Shown in pieces: positions 1 through 9,058 of a DNA stretch of 64,000 nucleotides. Under the pieces are notes generated by a model, which did no database searches, was not told where the DNA came from, and saw only the letters and a list, made by a program, of their open reading frames with translations. Made by a program: the position numbers and the translations under genes. Source of the DNA: Desulfitobacterium hafniense DCB-2 (GTDB lineage Bacteria > Bacillota > Desulfitobacteriia > Desulfitobacteriales > Desulfitobacteriaceae). Numbering within the stretch: position 1 is the stretch's first letter; every line of letters begins with the position of its first letter. The stretch covers positions 4,933,001 through 4,997,000 of the forward strand of contig NC_011830.1 in NCBI RefSeq assembly GCF_000021925.1. The letters are read 5' to 3'.

Positions 1-597
1 CTCATCGCCTCTTTCTGGGATGTCAAGGACGGAACCCTCTCTATCGGCGGCGTGGATGTCAGGAACATTCCCGCCCCTCAGCTTATGGATAAGATCGCTT
101 ATGTAGCCCAGGATAATTTCCTCTTTGATCAGAGCATCCTGGAAAACATCCGCCTTGGCCGCCCAGCCGCCAGTGATGAGGAGGTGCGGGAGGCGGCTAA
201 GGCTGCCGGCTGCCACGACTTTATTATGGGTTTGGCCGACGGATACGACACTGTGGCCGGCGGGGCCGGTGGACATCTCTCCGGGGGTGAACGCCAGCGG
301 ATCACCATCGCCCGGGCCATGCTCAAAAATGCCCCCATCGTTATTCTGGATGAAGCCACAGCCTATACCGACCCGGAAAACGAATCTGTCATCCAGGATG
401 CCGTGGCCAAGCTGGTGGCGGGCAAAACCCTCATCGTCATCGCTCACCGGCTCTCCACCATCACGGATTCCGATCAGATTGCCCTGATTGAGAAGGGCCG
501 GGTAGCTGCCCTGGGCACCCATGAGCAACTGCTGGAAAGCAGCCCATTATATCAGGAGCTCTGGCGGGCCCACATCAATGCTAAGGACGCTGCGTAA
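1..597 (+). CDS. ABC exporter ATP-binding domain, C-terminal part (gene enters from left edge)
   Basis: The reading frame is open from base 1, so the gene starts outside the window and only about 198 residues are visible. They form most of a nucleotide-binding domain: a Q-loop (YVAQDN) near base 110, the ABC signature LSGGERQR near base 277, Walker B VILDEAT near 340, and the switch histidine in IAHRLSTI. The Walker A lies upstream of the window. The next gene starts 12 bases after the stop, behind an AGGAGG site, and carries a fused membrane/ATPase half-transporter, so the two probably form a heterodimeric exporter of the YbtP/YbtQ or multidrug type. The substrate cannot be read from the sequence. 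Confidence 0.9.
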   Translation, partial: LIASFWDVKDGTLSIGGVDVRNIPAPQLMDKIAYVAQDNFLFDQSILENIRLGRPAASDEEVREAAKAAGCHDFIMGLADGYDTVAGGAGGHLSGGERQRITIARAMLKNAPIVILDEATAYTDPENESVIQDAVAKLVAGKTLIVIAHRLSTITDSDQIALIEKGRVAALGTHEQLLESSPLYQELWRAHINAKDAA

Positions 598-609
598 GGA
601 GGAAATAAA

Positions 610-2376
610 ATGATTGGAACGATTCGTAAATTTTTTGCCTTTGCCGGCAAGCGCGGGAAACTGATGCAAAAAGGCATTGCCCTGGCCCTGATCAATTCCA
701 TCTTCCAGGCCCTGCAGATTCTGGCCCTGGCGGTGGTCTTGCAAGGGATCGTGGAGGGAACGATGACCGCCGGAACAGCCTGGACCTCCTTCGCGATCAT
801 GTTCCTCAGTATGCTGGGGGCTATTCTTACCCGGCAGCGGGCCACCATGGCCCAAGCCGAGGGCAGCTTCATGATGTGCGCCGACAAACGGACGGAAATC
901 GGCGATCGCCTGAAATACATGCCTATGGGCTATTTTAATGACCATAGTCTGGGAGCCATTACCGCCGCCGTTACCAACACCATGGAGGACGTACAGGATA
1001 TCGCCCCCCGAGTCATGGATAAGATCATTCACGGCTATGTCCATGCCGCCATCATCACTCTGATGCTGCTCTTTTTCGATTGGCGCATCGGTCTGATCAT
1101 CCTGGCCGGCATCCTGGTGTTCATGGGGGCCAATGGACTGATGCAGAAAAAATCCCGGACCATTTCCCCGGCCCGGGTAGCGGCCCAGTCTGCCCTGGTG
1201 GGTGCAGTACTGGAATATGTGCAGGGTATCAGTGTGGTGCGGGCTTTCAATCTGGCCCAGGCAGCCGGCCATACCCTTGATCAGGCCATCGACGAATGCG
1301 AAAAAAATAATGTGGGTCTGGAGATCGCCTTCATTCCTTATATGTTCCTGCAAAGCCTGATCCTTAAATTATTCAGTATTCTGGTGGTAATCGCTGCCAT
1401 CGCTTTTTACCTGACCGGCAGCATGAACCTCACCACCTGCCTGCTGATGCTGATCTCCGCCTTTATTATCTACAGTCAGCTGGAAACAGCCGGCAGCATG
1501 TCCGCTTTGCTGCGCGCTATCGACATATCCATCGACCGGGTGGAGGAAATTCATCATACTCCGGTGATGGATGAGCTGGGCAAGGCTATCCACCCTCAGA
1601 GTTATGCTATTGAGGGCCGCAATGTCAGCTTCTCCTATGACAAGAAAAAAATCCTGGATGATGTCTCTTTCCGCATTCCTGCCGGAACCACCACGGCGAT
1701 CATCGGTCCTTCAGGAGGAGGAAAAACCACCTTATGCCATCTGATCACCCGCTTCTGGGATGTGGACAGCGGTTCCATCACTTTGGGCGGCAGGGATGTG
1801 CGGGATTATAGCCTGGATAGTCTGCTGGCCAATTTCAGCATGGTCTTTCAAAAGGTCTATTTGTTCAATGACACTATTCTTAACAATATCCGTTTCGGAA
1901 AGCCTGACGCGACTCTGGAGGAGGTGCGGGAAGCGGCCAAAAGAGCCCGCTGCGACGACTTTATTATGATGCTGCCGGAGGGATACGACACGATGGTCGG
2001 TGAGGGGGGCGCCACCCTTTCGGGAGGGGAGCGTCAACGGATTTCCATCGCCCGGGCCATTTTAAAGGATGCCCCCATCGTCATTCTCGATGAAGCCACC
2101 GCCAATGTGGATCCGGAAAATGAAAGCCGGTTGCAGGAGGCTATCGCCGAAATGACCAAAAACAAGACCATCATTATGATCGCCCACCGGCTGAAAACCG
2201 TGCGCAATGCTCAGCAGATTCTGGTGCTGGATCAGGGCAGGATCGTCCAGCGGGGCGGCCATGAACAGCTTATGGCCGAGGGCGGGCTGTATGCCGACTT
2301 TATCGGCATGCGGGCCGCAGCCGTGGGTTGGAAGCTGGGCCGGAAGGGACTTGAAATGGATGTTCAAGGTGTCTGA
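610..2376 (+). CDS. ABC transporter, fused transmembrane and ATP-binding domains
   Basis: A 588-residue half-transporter. The N-terminal 300 residues hold about six hydrophobic membrane segments of an ABC exporter domain. The C-terminal part has Walker A GPSGGGKTT near residue 366, the signature LSGGERQR, Walker B IVILDEAT and a switch histidine (IAHRLKTV). The ATG follows AGGAGG at 597-602. It is the second gene of a two-gene unit with the truncated gene at the left edge, and they likely act as a heterodimer. The gene ends 6 bases before the stop of the convergent GlcG-like gene, and no clear terminator separates them. The transported compound is unknown; siderophore, peptide or drug export are all possible. 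Confidence 0.9.
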   Translation: MIGTIRKFFAFAGKRGKLMQKGIALALINSIFQALQILALAVVLQGIVEGTMTAGTAWTSFAIMFLSMLGAILTRQRATMAQAEGSFMMCADKRTEIGDRLKYMPMGYFNDHSLGAITAAVTNTMEDVQDIAPRVMDKIIHGYVHAAIITLMLLFFDWRIGLIILAGILVFMGANGLMQKKSRTISPARVAAQSALVGAVLEYVQGISVVRAFNLAQAAGHTLDQAIDECEKNNVGLEIAFIPYMFLQSLILKLFSILVVIAAIAFYLTGSMNLTTCLLMLISAFIIYSQLETAGSMSALLRAIDISIDRVEEIHHTPVMDELGKAIHPQSYAIEGRNVSFSYDKKKILDDVSFRIPAGTTTAIIGPSGGGKTTLCHLITRFWDVDSGSITLGGRDVRDYSLDSLLANFSMVFQKVYLFNDTILNNIRFGKPDATLEEVREAAKRARCDDFIMMLPEGYDTMVGEGGATLSGGERQRISIARAILKDAPIVILDEATANVDPENESRLQEAIAEMTKNKTIIMIAHRLKTVRNAQQILVLDQGRIVQRGGHEQLMAEGGLYADFIGMRAAAVGWKLGRKGLEMDVQGV

Positions 2377-2382
2377 AAGCAT

Positions 2383-2799
2383 TTATTCTAATTTCTGAAG
2401 GATGAGGGTAACTGCTTTGTCTGCTAATTCCTGATCGTTCTTCGGACACCGTCCGCTAATCCCTACTGCTCCGATTAATCCATTATTTAAGACAACGGGA
2501 GTACCCCCTGGCATAGCCGTAAGACATGAATCACAAAAATAATTAATATTCAGTTGTTCTTCGGAAAGACGTTTATGGAAAGCTTCCGTTGTCGTTCCCA
2601 TTCTGGAGGCCGTATAGGCTTTATTCTTTGCTAACTCAATACTGCGTATAGGTGCGCCATCCATCCTTAAGAAATACATCAAGAAACCATGGTTATCGCA
2701 AACAGCCATGCTTACAGGAGGTTTGCCATCTGATAAAGCCATTTCCACTATCCGGGAAGTCAGGATGTTTATACTGTCCATGGATAAAACCTGTTTCAA
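2383..2799 (-). CDS. GlcG/HbpS-like (DUF336) protein
   Basis: About 138 residues of the GlcG/HbpS fold, seen in the AVCDNHGFLMYFLRMDGA, LAKNKAYTA and GGTPVV segments. Family members bind heme or small organic ligands, or serve as accessory proteins beside transporters and dehydrogenases; the role here is inferred. A longer reading from a GTG at 2820 is open, but AAGGGGG sits seven bases before the TTG at 2797-2799, so I prefer that start. It lies directly after the fused TRAP permease and is probably the last gene of the xsc/TRAP cluster. C26-28 codons of the longer reading are not needed for the fold. Function in sulfonate handling is a guess. Confidence 0.75.
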   Translation of the reverse strand: MKQVLSMDSINILTSRIVEMALSDGKPPVSMAVCDNHGFLMYFLRMDGAPIRSIELAKNKAYTASRMGTTTEAFHKRLSEEQLNINYFCDSCLTAMPGGTPVVLNNGLIGAVGISGRCPKNDQELADKAVTLILQKLE

Positions 2800-2823
2800 A
2801 TCTATACCCCCTTCTTGCACTCT

Positions 2824-4698
2824 TTAACGCATTAATGAAGGAAGCCATAAGGAAATCTCTGGTATATAGGTAACCAGTAAAAGGATAAATATCATACCCA
2901 GGATAAGCGGGATAGCTGGGCGGGTGATTTCTTCTATTCTTACTTTTGATATTCCGGAAGCAACGAACAAATTAACTCCGACTGGTGGTGTTATGAAACC
3001 AATCGCTAAATTGACGACCATGATAACGCCAAATTGTATAGGATCCACACCCAGCTGTGAGACCATTGGCAGTAAAATAGGGGTTAAAATGATGATTGCC
3101 GCAAGTGCCTCCATAACCATTCCTACAAAAAGAAGAAATATATTGATCAACAACAATACAATAACTTTATTCGTACTGATACCCAATACAAAAGCTGCCA
3201 CTGTCTCAGCGACTCGCTCTATAGTAATGAATCTGCCAAAGATTGTCGCCATAGCCATAAGAATAATGATCACCGCGGTGGTGGAACCTGACTCGACCAG
3301 ACAATTGTACATATCCTTGAATTTTAAATCACGGTAAACAAACAGTCCAATGAGCAAACCGTAAGTTACAGAAATGGCTGCTGCTTCCGTAGGAGTCATA
3401 TATCCGCCATAAATACCGCCCAAAATAATAACAGGTACGACTAAAGCCAATTTGGCATCCCATGCGGCTCGAAGTACTGCAATTATATCTATTCGATCTT
3501 TATTGCCTTTCCAACCATTTTTCTTTGAGGTACTATAAGCCAGAATCATTAAAATTATACCAATTAGGACTCCAGGAATAATACCTGCAATAAACAGTTT
3601 TCCAACCGATTCTTGGCCAACAACTCCATAAATAACAAAAGGATTACTAGGTGGAATAATGACACCAATTGAGCCGGCAGCTGCTACTATTGCCGCACTG
3701 AAAGCAACGCTATATCCCTGCCTTTTCATTTCAGGTATCATCATAGTTCCCACTGCAGCAACCGTCGCCGGCCCGGAACCGCTTATTGCGGCAAAGAACA
3801 TGCAGGTAATAACCGTCACTAAAGCTAATCCGCCCGGGAAGAAGCCTACTAATTCATTGCCCAGATTTAACAGCCTTCTTAATAAGCCTCCGCTTCCCAT
3901 GATGACTCCCGCAGCTACAAAAAATGGTATGGCCATAATGGGAAAGCTATCAATGCCGTTAAACGCTGCCTGAGAAAAATAATCCAAAGGTATAGCTTGA
4001 GAGTTTATTGTTGTAACCAAAGTAGCAATTCCCAAACTAAAGGCAATGGGTACGCCCATTATTATCAATAATATAAAATAAGCAAATAACAAAAGAGTAG
4101 CGTTAATATTATCAACCAGCAAAATGGGTAAAAACAGTATAATGGTAATTGCTATGCCCAGCACAATCGATTGAAAGCTCATTTCTTTGATGTCTGCAAT
4201 AATGTTTTGCAGTGTTCTGAAGAACATCAGACTGATTCCCAAAGGAACGGCTAAATATGGTATGTACATAGGGATTCCCATTGCCGGAGTAACCTGATGA
4301 TTGGTAACCTGCATAGTTATAGTGGCTATTCCGCCTTTAATCAGAATGTAAAACAAAACGAAGGTTAATAATGAACTGACCAAATTCAAGACTTTACTAA
4401 AAGAAACAGGTAAAATCCTGGTAACGGCGTCCACATTGATATTGGCTCGTTTTTTTATAACCAGAGCCGCCCCAATATATGAAACCCAAATAAAAACATA
4501 TCTAGCTAACTCTTCCGACCATACATTAATGTTGGCAATATCGGCAAATGTCAATACATAACGGTTGATGACCTGTAAGGTTATTAAAATTGTAAAGAAT
4601 AGAAAACCGGCCACTATTGCAACTTCTTCAAACCTTTGATCAAGTACCCTTAAAAGTCCCGAAAAGGTTTTTCTTTGTTGTGCTTCTTCTTTGATCAT
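2824..4698 (-). CDS. TRAP transporter permease, fused DctQ-DctM (small and large subunits)
   Basis: A single protein of about 624 residues joins a four-helix DctQ-type domain (roughly residues 1-170) to a twelve-helix DctM-type domain. Together with the binding protein upstream it forms a complete sodium-driven tripartite transporter for an organic acid. The first ATG of the open frame (4716) overlaps the GGAGG sequence itself; the ATG at 4696-4698 is better placed and is used here. In the DctM part, GSGPATVAAVG and PPSNPFVIYGV are typical. Its position after an Xsc-like gene suggests a sulfonate such as taurine, isethionate or sulfoacetate as substrate; this is inference from context. Confidence 0.9.
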   Translation of the reverse strand: MIKEEAQQRKTFSGLLRVLDQRFEEVAIVAGFLFFTILITLQVINRYVLTFADIANINVWSEELARYVFIWVSYIGAALVIKKRANINVDAVTRILPVSFSKVLNLVSSLLTFVLFYILIKGGIATITMQVTNHQVTPAMGIPMYIPYLAVPLGISLMFFRTLQNIIADIKEMSFQSIVLGIAITIILFLPILLVDNINATLLLFAYFILLIIMGVPIAFSLGIATLVTTINSQAIPLDYFSQAAFNGIDSFPIMAIPFFVAAGVIMGSGGLLRRLLNLGNELVGFFPGGLALVTVITCMFFAAISGSGPATVAAVGTMMIPEMKRQGYSVAFSAAIVAAAGSIGVIIPPSNPFVIYGVVGQESVGKLFIAGIIPGVLIGIILMILAYSTSKKNGWKGNKDRIDIIAVLRAAWDAKLALVVPVIILGGIYGGYMTPTEAAAISVTYGLLIGLFVYRDLKFKDMYNCLVESGSTTAVIIILMAMATIFGRFITIERVAETVAAFVLGISTNKVIVLLLINIFLLFVGMVMEALAAIIILTPILLPMVSQLGVDPIQFGVIMVVNLAIGFITPPVGVNLFVASGISKVRIEEITRPAIPLILGMIFILLLVTYIPEISLWLPSLMR

Positions 4699-4760
4699 AA
4701 TGATACAGTCCTCCATTTATCATTCCACTGAAGAGCAATACAGTATTTGGAGATCATTTT

Positions 4761-4799
4761 GGAGGATTCCTTCATTAATAAAGGTAGAAGGGATCCTCC
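4761..4799 (-). promoter_or_regulatory. Intercistronic stem-loop between TRAP binding-protein and permease genes
   Basis: Two 13-base arms (4761-4773 and 4787-4799) pair with one mismatch around a 13-base loop. No T-run follows on the minus strand. Such stems after a TRAP binding-protein gene usually protect the upstream message or reduce read-through, giving more binding protein than permease. That role is inferred. Confidence 0.55.
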
Positions 4800-4824
4800 A
4801 TTGAATTCAAGCCATTATGACATT

Positions 4825-5889
4825 TTATTGAAAAACTTCTTCCTTTGTTTTGCCGATTGTTTTTAGAATAAGGTCAACATATTCCGGATCCGCTTTACCT
4901 TTGACGATAAACTCATCCCAGACCGGTTTAACGCTCCCCTTCCATTGCTTCATCTCATCAGGGGTAGGTTCATAAATTTTTATACCAAAGTTTTTGAAAT
5001 TCTCTTTGGCTTCTTCTTCTTTCGTATTGGCAAGCTCTCTTTGCCATTGAACCGCTTCTTTTCCTGCATCTAATATCGCCTTTTGCAATTCAGGGCTTAA
5101 GCCGTCGAAAATCTTTTTGTTCATGACCAGAATGTCGGAACTATAGTTATAATTTATTTCGGTAGCAAATTTCAAAACTTCCTGGTGCTTTGTCTCCCAA
5201 AGTAAACCATAGGAATTCCCTTCGCCGTCAACGGTTTTTTGCTGAAGTGCGGTATATACTTCAGTCCAGCCTATAGGAGTAGGATTAGCACCCCATACCT
5301 TAAAGTCGGCCTGTTCAACCGGTGAGTTGGTGGTTCTTACTTTAAGACCTTTCATATCTGCGGGTAATTTAATTTCTTTTTCATTATTAACAAATTGACG
5401 GAATCCGTAATCCGGGTACATTACCACCTTAAAACCGGACTTTTCCAGTTCCTGAGATGCCAATTGACCCGGCTCGCCATCGACAACTTTGTAAACATCT
5501 TCTTTTGTTTGGAAAATATAGGGCAGATCCCAAGCTGTAAAAATATTGGTAAAGCTCGACATGTTCGGGGTGGATGAACCCCCAAATTCTATTGTTCCTT
5601 GCTGGGCGGCTTCGACCCCTTCGCGGTCATTGCCAAGAACACCATTATTAAATACGTCAACTACAATTTGTCCATTCGTTTTTTCCTTAACCAATTCCGC
5701 AAATTTAACATACCCCTGGGACACAGGATGATTATCCGATTTGGTTTGTGTCAAACGCATCTTCATGGCTTTCTGCTCGGTTCCGGCTCCTGCACTATCA
5801 CTGGACGCTTTAGCGCCACAACCAACTAAAGAAAGTCCGGCAACTAATGAGACAACTAACAGTTTCCTTAAAAATATACCTTTTTGCAT
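4825..5889 (-). CDS. TRAP transporter substrate-binding lipoprotein (DctP family)
   Basis: A 354-residue DctP-family binding protein with a lipoprotein signal: a basic start, a hydrophobic stretch and the lipobox LSLVGC, so Cys24 would be lipidated and the protein anchored outside the membrane. The family arginine region is visible in LKVRTTNSPVE. The ATG follows AGGAGGG at good spacing. A stem-loop separates it from the DctQM fusion gene. A short ORF ends inside its ribosome binding site, so translational coupling is possible. Together with the Xsc-like enzyme upstream the likely cargo is a C2 sulfonate, but nothing in the sequence fixes the ligand. Confidence 0.9.
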   Translation of the reverse strand: MQKGIFLRKLLVVSLVAGLSLVGCGAKASSDSAGAGTEQKAMKMRLTQTKSDNHPVSQGYVKFAELVKEKTNGQIVVDVFNNGVLGNDREGVEAAQQGTIEFGGSSTPNMSSFTNIFTAWDLPYIFQTKEDVYKVVDGEPGQLASQELEKSGFKVVMYPDYGFRQFVNNEKEIKLPADMKGLKVRTTNSPVEQADFKVWGANPTPIGWTEVYTALQQKTVDGEGNSYGLLWETKHQEVLKFATEINYNYSSDILVMNKKIFDGLSPELQKAILDAGKEAVQWQRELANTKEEEAKENFKNFGIKIYEPTPDEMKQWKGSVKPVWDEFIVKGKADPEYVDLILKTIGKTKEEVFQ

Positions 5890-5901
5890 TATAGTCCCTC
5901 C

Positions 5902-5958
5902 TTAATTTGCACTTGCTGTTATGTCCTTAATAAGACTTTCACTTATTATGTTTTGCAT
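5902..5958 (-). CDS. Possible 18-residue leader ORF before the TRAP binding-protein gene
   Basis: An ATG at 5956-5958 follows a very strong GGGGAGGAG site and opens an 18-codon frame (MQNIISESLIKDITASAN). Its TAA overlaps the AAGGAGGG site of the TRAP binding-protein gene, an arrangement that favours translational coupling. The peptide matches nothing I recognise and may matter only as a translated leader. Confidence 0.35.
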   Translation of the reverse strand: MQNIISESLIKDITASAN

Positions 5959-6092
5959 CAACTCCTCCCCATTTCATTTTTGGATTTACTTAGTGAAGGT
6001 TCCCTCTATCGCAATGACCGTTACTATTCTACCTGAGCAGGTATCTCTGAGCAACCAGACCCTGCATGGCTATAAGAGCTGGGGCGATATCA

Positions 6093-6143
6093 GCCTGTCA
6101 AGGGCAGGAACTTCATCCCGGCTAACGCCCTCCCTTGACAGGC
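6093..6143 (-). repeat. Perfect 12-bp inverted repeat in the xsc-dctP intergenic region
   Basis: GCCTGTCAAGGG at 6093-6104 is exactly complementary to 6132-6143, with a 27-base loop that can itself form a small GGC/GCC hairpin. There is no T-run, so a plain terminator is unlikely. It may be a processing or stability element, or part of a regulatory leader for the transport genes. Confidence 0.5.
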
Positions 6144-6182
6144 ACCTTCAAATTAACATTTAAAGCAGGACCTTTTTCTTTC

Positions 6183-7928
6183 TTAGTTTTTATCCCAATT
6201 CCGATAATCAAGTTTTTGATATTTTGGCAATAAACGTACAGGAAGTTTTAGTGCATCTTTTCTAAAGGGTGGGGCTAATTGAGTTCCGTCGCACACTATC
6301 TCCAGGACGGTTGGCTTACGTGCTGCCAAGGCTCTTGCCAGTGCCGGGCCGACTTCTTCGGCTTTCTCAATCCTGACCCCTTCTGCTCCCATGGCTATGG
6401 CAACAGGTACGAAACTTTCCGGATTGGGAATATCTGCGCCAACAAAACGATTATTATAGAAGTCCACTTGATTCTTCTTCTCCGCACACCAACCACCGTT
6501 GCGGAAGACAATGGCTACAACGGGCAGGTTTTGTTCAACAGCCGTGCTGACTTCATGAAGACTCATTCCCCAGGCTCCATCCCCTATGATGGCGACTACA
6601 GGTGCATTGCGATCAGCCAGTTGGGCACCAAGGGCTGCAGGATAGGCAAAACCGGTGTTACCAAAAGTTAATGCCGCAATATGCATTCCTTTACCGGTAA
6701 ATTTCAGATAGCTGTTAGCAGTGGAAGATACGTTACCGATATCGGTTGCTACAATAGCGTTTTCAGGGAGTGCCTTTTGAACTTCATAAAGGCCGCGGCG
6801 CGGATTGATAGGATCGCCGTCAACCATTGCCAAACTTACAATCTCATCCTCCCAATCCTTTTGCCGTGCTTTGATTGTAGCTAAGCGTCCTTTGTTGACT
6901 TCAGGTGCGGGAATTTTTGCTTCCAGCCGTTTAAGAATCTCTTTCGCAGCCTCTTTGGCATCGGCAATAATCCCTATTTCCACGGGGTGGGTTCGGGCAA
7001 TATGGCGAGGATTAATATCTACCTGAATGATCTTGGCGTTTTCCGGGAAGTAGTTAATATCATATTGGGGCAGAGTACCAAATACGGAAAGCCTGGTGCC
7101 AAGGGCGAGAATAACATCTGCTTCGGCCAGGCTATGCATGGCCGCTTTTGATCCCATGTAACCGATAGGGCCAACCCAAAGGGGATGATCGGCAGGGAAA
7201 GCATCATTGTGCAAATAGGTACATGCAACGGGTGCTGTTAAAAGTCCGGCGATTCCAGCAACTATATCTCTGGCCTGCGTGTCAACAACGCCACGACCGG
7301 AGATGATTACAGGGCGTTCTGCAGAAAAGAGTAATTCCGCTGCTTTGTCCAGAGATGCCAGATCGCCACAACCACGTTGACTAACTCTGTATTGATGGGG
7401 TTCGAGAATTTGCTCTTCGACTTCGCCGTAGAAATAGTCTCTGGGAATATCATAGAGAACGGGACCACGCTCTGCGTAAGCAATGCGGAATGCGGTACGC
7501 AGGCAATCTGCAGCTCTGGAAGGATGAGGAACTTGGATTGCCGCTTTGGTAATCGCTTTAAAAATCTGCACTGTATCTGCTTCCTGGAAACCATCCCACC
7601 CTACTGTGGGTGTGCCTGCTGACGGACAAATGATAACCATGGGGGTGTGGGCAGAATTTGCAGCAGCTACGGAGGTTACCATATTTGTGATGCCAGGGCC
7701 GTTTTGGCCGATAATAACGCCGGCTTTTCCTGTCACTCTACAGAAGGCATCTTCCATATGACCCGCAGATTGTTCATGGCGTACAGATATGAACTCAATA
7801 CCTGCTGTTGGAAATAAGTCTATGAGATCCATAAAAGCGGACCCTACAATACCGGAAACGTGTGTAATACCCTCTGCTACTAATGTTTCACAAATTGCCT
7901 CGCTAGGTGTCATTTTTATTTTTGACAT
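6183..7928 (-). CDS. xsc: ThDP-dependent enzyme, probable sulfoacetaldehyde acetyltransferase
   Basis: About 581 residues of the acetolactate synthase superfamily. It shows the ThDP glutamate region RHEQSAGHM (near residue 51), the GDGAWGMS cofactor motif (449) and the segment AEKKNQVDFYNNRFVG (482), which I know as characteristic of Xsc, as are GIVGSAFMDLIDLFPTAGI and IPRDYFYGEV. Xsc converts sulfoacetaldehyde and phosphate to acetyl phosphate and sulfite in the cytoplasm. An upstream start at 7970 is open, but AAGGAGG at 7940-7946 precedes the ATG at 7926-7928. TRAP transport genes follow and a GntR gene precedes. No phosphotransacetylase or sulfoacetaldehyde-forming enzyme lies in the window. 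Another ThDP lyase is possible. Confidence 0.8.
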   Translation of the reverse strand: MSKIKMTPSEAICETLVAEGITHVSGIVGSAFMDLIDLFPTAGIEFISVRHEQSAGHMEDAFCRVTGKAGVIIGQNGPGITNMVTSVAAANSAHTPMVIICPSAGTPTVGWDGFQEADTVQIFKAITKAAIQVPHPSRAADCLRTAFRIAYAERGPVLYDIPRDYFYGEVEEQILEPHQYRVSQRGCGDLASLDKAAELLFSAERPVIISGRGVVDTQARDIVAGIAGLLTAPVACTYLHNDAFPADHPLWVGPIGYMGSKAAMHSLAEADVILALGTRLSVFGTLPQYDINYFPENAKIIQVDINPRHIARTHPVEIGIIADAKEAAKEILKRLEAKIPAPEVNKGRLATIKARQKDWEDEIVSLAMVDGDPINPRRGLYEVQKALPENAIVATDIGNVSSTANSYLKFTGKGMHIAALTFGNTGFAYPAALGAQLADRNAPVVAIIGDGAWGMSLHEVSTAVEQNLPVVAIVFRNGGWCAEKKNQVDFYNNRFVGADIPNPESFVPVAIAMGAEGVRIEKAEEVGPALARALAARKPTVLEIVCDGTQLAPPFRKDALKLPVRLLPKYQKLDYRNWDKN

Positions 7929-7980
7929 TTTTTTGGCTTCCTCCTTGAATAGTAAGAAATTCTTAATCACGTCGTCACGT

Positions 7981-7992
7981 AATGACGTAATT
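7981..7992 (-). promoter_or_regulatory. Candidate GntR operator upstream of xsc
   Basis: AATGACGTAATT lies 53 bases before the xsc start and overlaps CGTCA-N5-TGACG (7971-7985), a short palindrome. Nearly the same sequence, AATGATGTAATT, lies just upstream of the gntR gene. Shared sites before the regulator and its presumed target support an operator; binding is untested. Confidence 0.45.
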
Positions 7993-8113
7993 ACCAGTTA
8001 TTCTACACATAGTTTACTATTACTCTTTGTTATGTGTCAATAGAGTTTTCTGATTTTTTTATTATTAAACCCGGCCTTATTTTCTCATTGGATTTCCGCC
8101 GCGGCCAAAGGTA

Positions 8114-8160
8114 GAAAAAAAGCTTAAACACCTTGCAAATACAAGGGGTTCAAGCTTTTA
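8114..8160 (-). terminator. Rho-independent terminator after gntR
   Basis: Two arms of about 16 bases (centred on 8121-8136 and 8144-8158) pair with few mismatches, and on the minus strand the stem is followed by seven T residues. It sits between the gntR stop and the xsc promoter region, so xsc probably has its own promoter. Confidence 0.7.
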
Positions 8161-8222
8161 GAGTTTAAATTCTCCCGGAAATAAATCCCTAAATATGGTA
8201 AAGGAGCTATCCGCAGGCTGTA

Positions 8223-8975
8223 CTAATCTTCTACAGAAATCGTTTTACTGCGACTATTATTACGTTTCATTTTTATTGTAATCGCGTATTTATCAGCACG
8301 AAAAGTGGTATTGACAACTTCAATCAGCTTTTTCTCGGGGCTGTAAGTGGATCGTTCAGTGACAAGCACACTTGAAGATTTACTTATACCTAGTAACTTG
8401 GCATCTTCTAAGCTGGGAACTTGACTGGTAATGGTCTCCTCTGCTTCACAAAGAGTAACACCCAGGGAATTCTCTAAAATTTCATAAATATTAGCTTGAT
8501 CAAGATCAAATTCCGCTAACTTTTTACCAATTTCCAGATCAAAAAACTTTCGTTCAATAGCCATAATGTTATCATTAGCATAGCGAAGGCGTTCAATGAA
8601 ATAAAATGATTCATTGTTAAACTTTCTGGCTATTGTTTCCGGTTTATTTCTTATCCCTGAAAAGAGCAATTTTGCGCCAGGTTTCATTCCAGCTGCTTCT
8701 ATGTTTTCGGTATAAGATTTTAAATTACCATGCCACATTTCATGAACAGGCCGTAAATTAACAAAGGTCCCTCTCCCATGTCTTTTTTCAAGAAAATCAT
8801 CACGAACTAAGGTCGAAATTGATTCGCGCACTGTGGTCCGACTTACATTAAATTCCTCTATAAGCTCGCGCTCACTAGGAATTTTTCCCGTATAGTTGCC
8901 TTTTAATATTTCGTTTTTAATGTATTCCGTAAGCTGTGCATGTAAGGGAACAGGGCTATAGGGATCTAATTTCAT
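8223..8975 (-). CDS. GntR-family (HutC/UTRA type) transcriptional regulator
   Basis: A 250-residue regulator with an N-terminal winged helix (IPSERELIEEFNVSRTTVRESI, residues about 34-55, and the wing HGRGTFV) and a C-terminal UTRA ligand-binding domain. HutC-type regulators usually repress a neighbouring catabolic operon until a small molecule binds the UTRA domain. Here the obvious targets are xsc and the TRAP genes downstream on the same strand. TGAYGTA-type sites lie before both gntR and xsc, suggesting autoregulation. The ligand is likely a sulfonate or an intermediate, by inference from context. A terminator separates it from xsc. Confidence 0.88.
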   Translation of the reverse strand: MKLDPYSPVPLHAQLTEYIKNEILKGNYTGKIPSERELIEEFNVSRTTVRESISTLVRDDFLEKRHGRGTFVNLRPVHEMWHGNLKSYTENIEAAGMKPGAKLLFSGIRNKPETIARKFNNESFYFIERLRYANDNIMAIERKFFDLEIGKKLAEFDLDQANIYEILENSLGVTLCEAEETITSQVPSLEDAKLLGISKSSSVLVTERSTYSPEKKLIEVVNTTFRADKYAITIKMKRNNSRSKTISVED

Positions 8976-8997
8976 TAATTCATCACCGCCAACTTAT

Positions 8998-9009
8998 AAT
9001 GATGTAATT
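8998..9009 (-). promoter_or_regulatory. Candidate GntR operator upstream of gntR
   Basis: AATGATGTAATT, part of the palindrome GATG-TAATT-CATC (9001-9013), lies about 25 bases upstream of the gntR start and matches the site before xsc at 10 of 12 or more positions. Confidence 0.45.
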
Positions 9010-9058
9010 CATCTTCGATTTTTTAAATCAATTAGCCAATTACCAGGCAACTCAATTT

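Noticed and set aside
547..1353. 268-codon minus-strand frame under the ABC transporter genes
   Set aside because: Shadow of the two ABC genes, with His/Gly/Gln-rich composition typical of antisense frames.
6093..6143. Stem-loop considered as a known riboswitch
   Set aside because: No conserved aptamer core that I recognise; only the long stem is evident.
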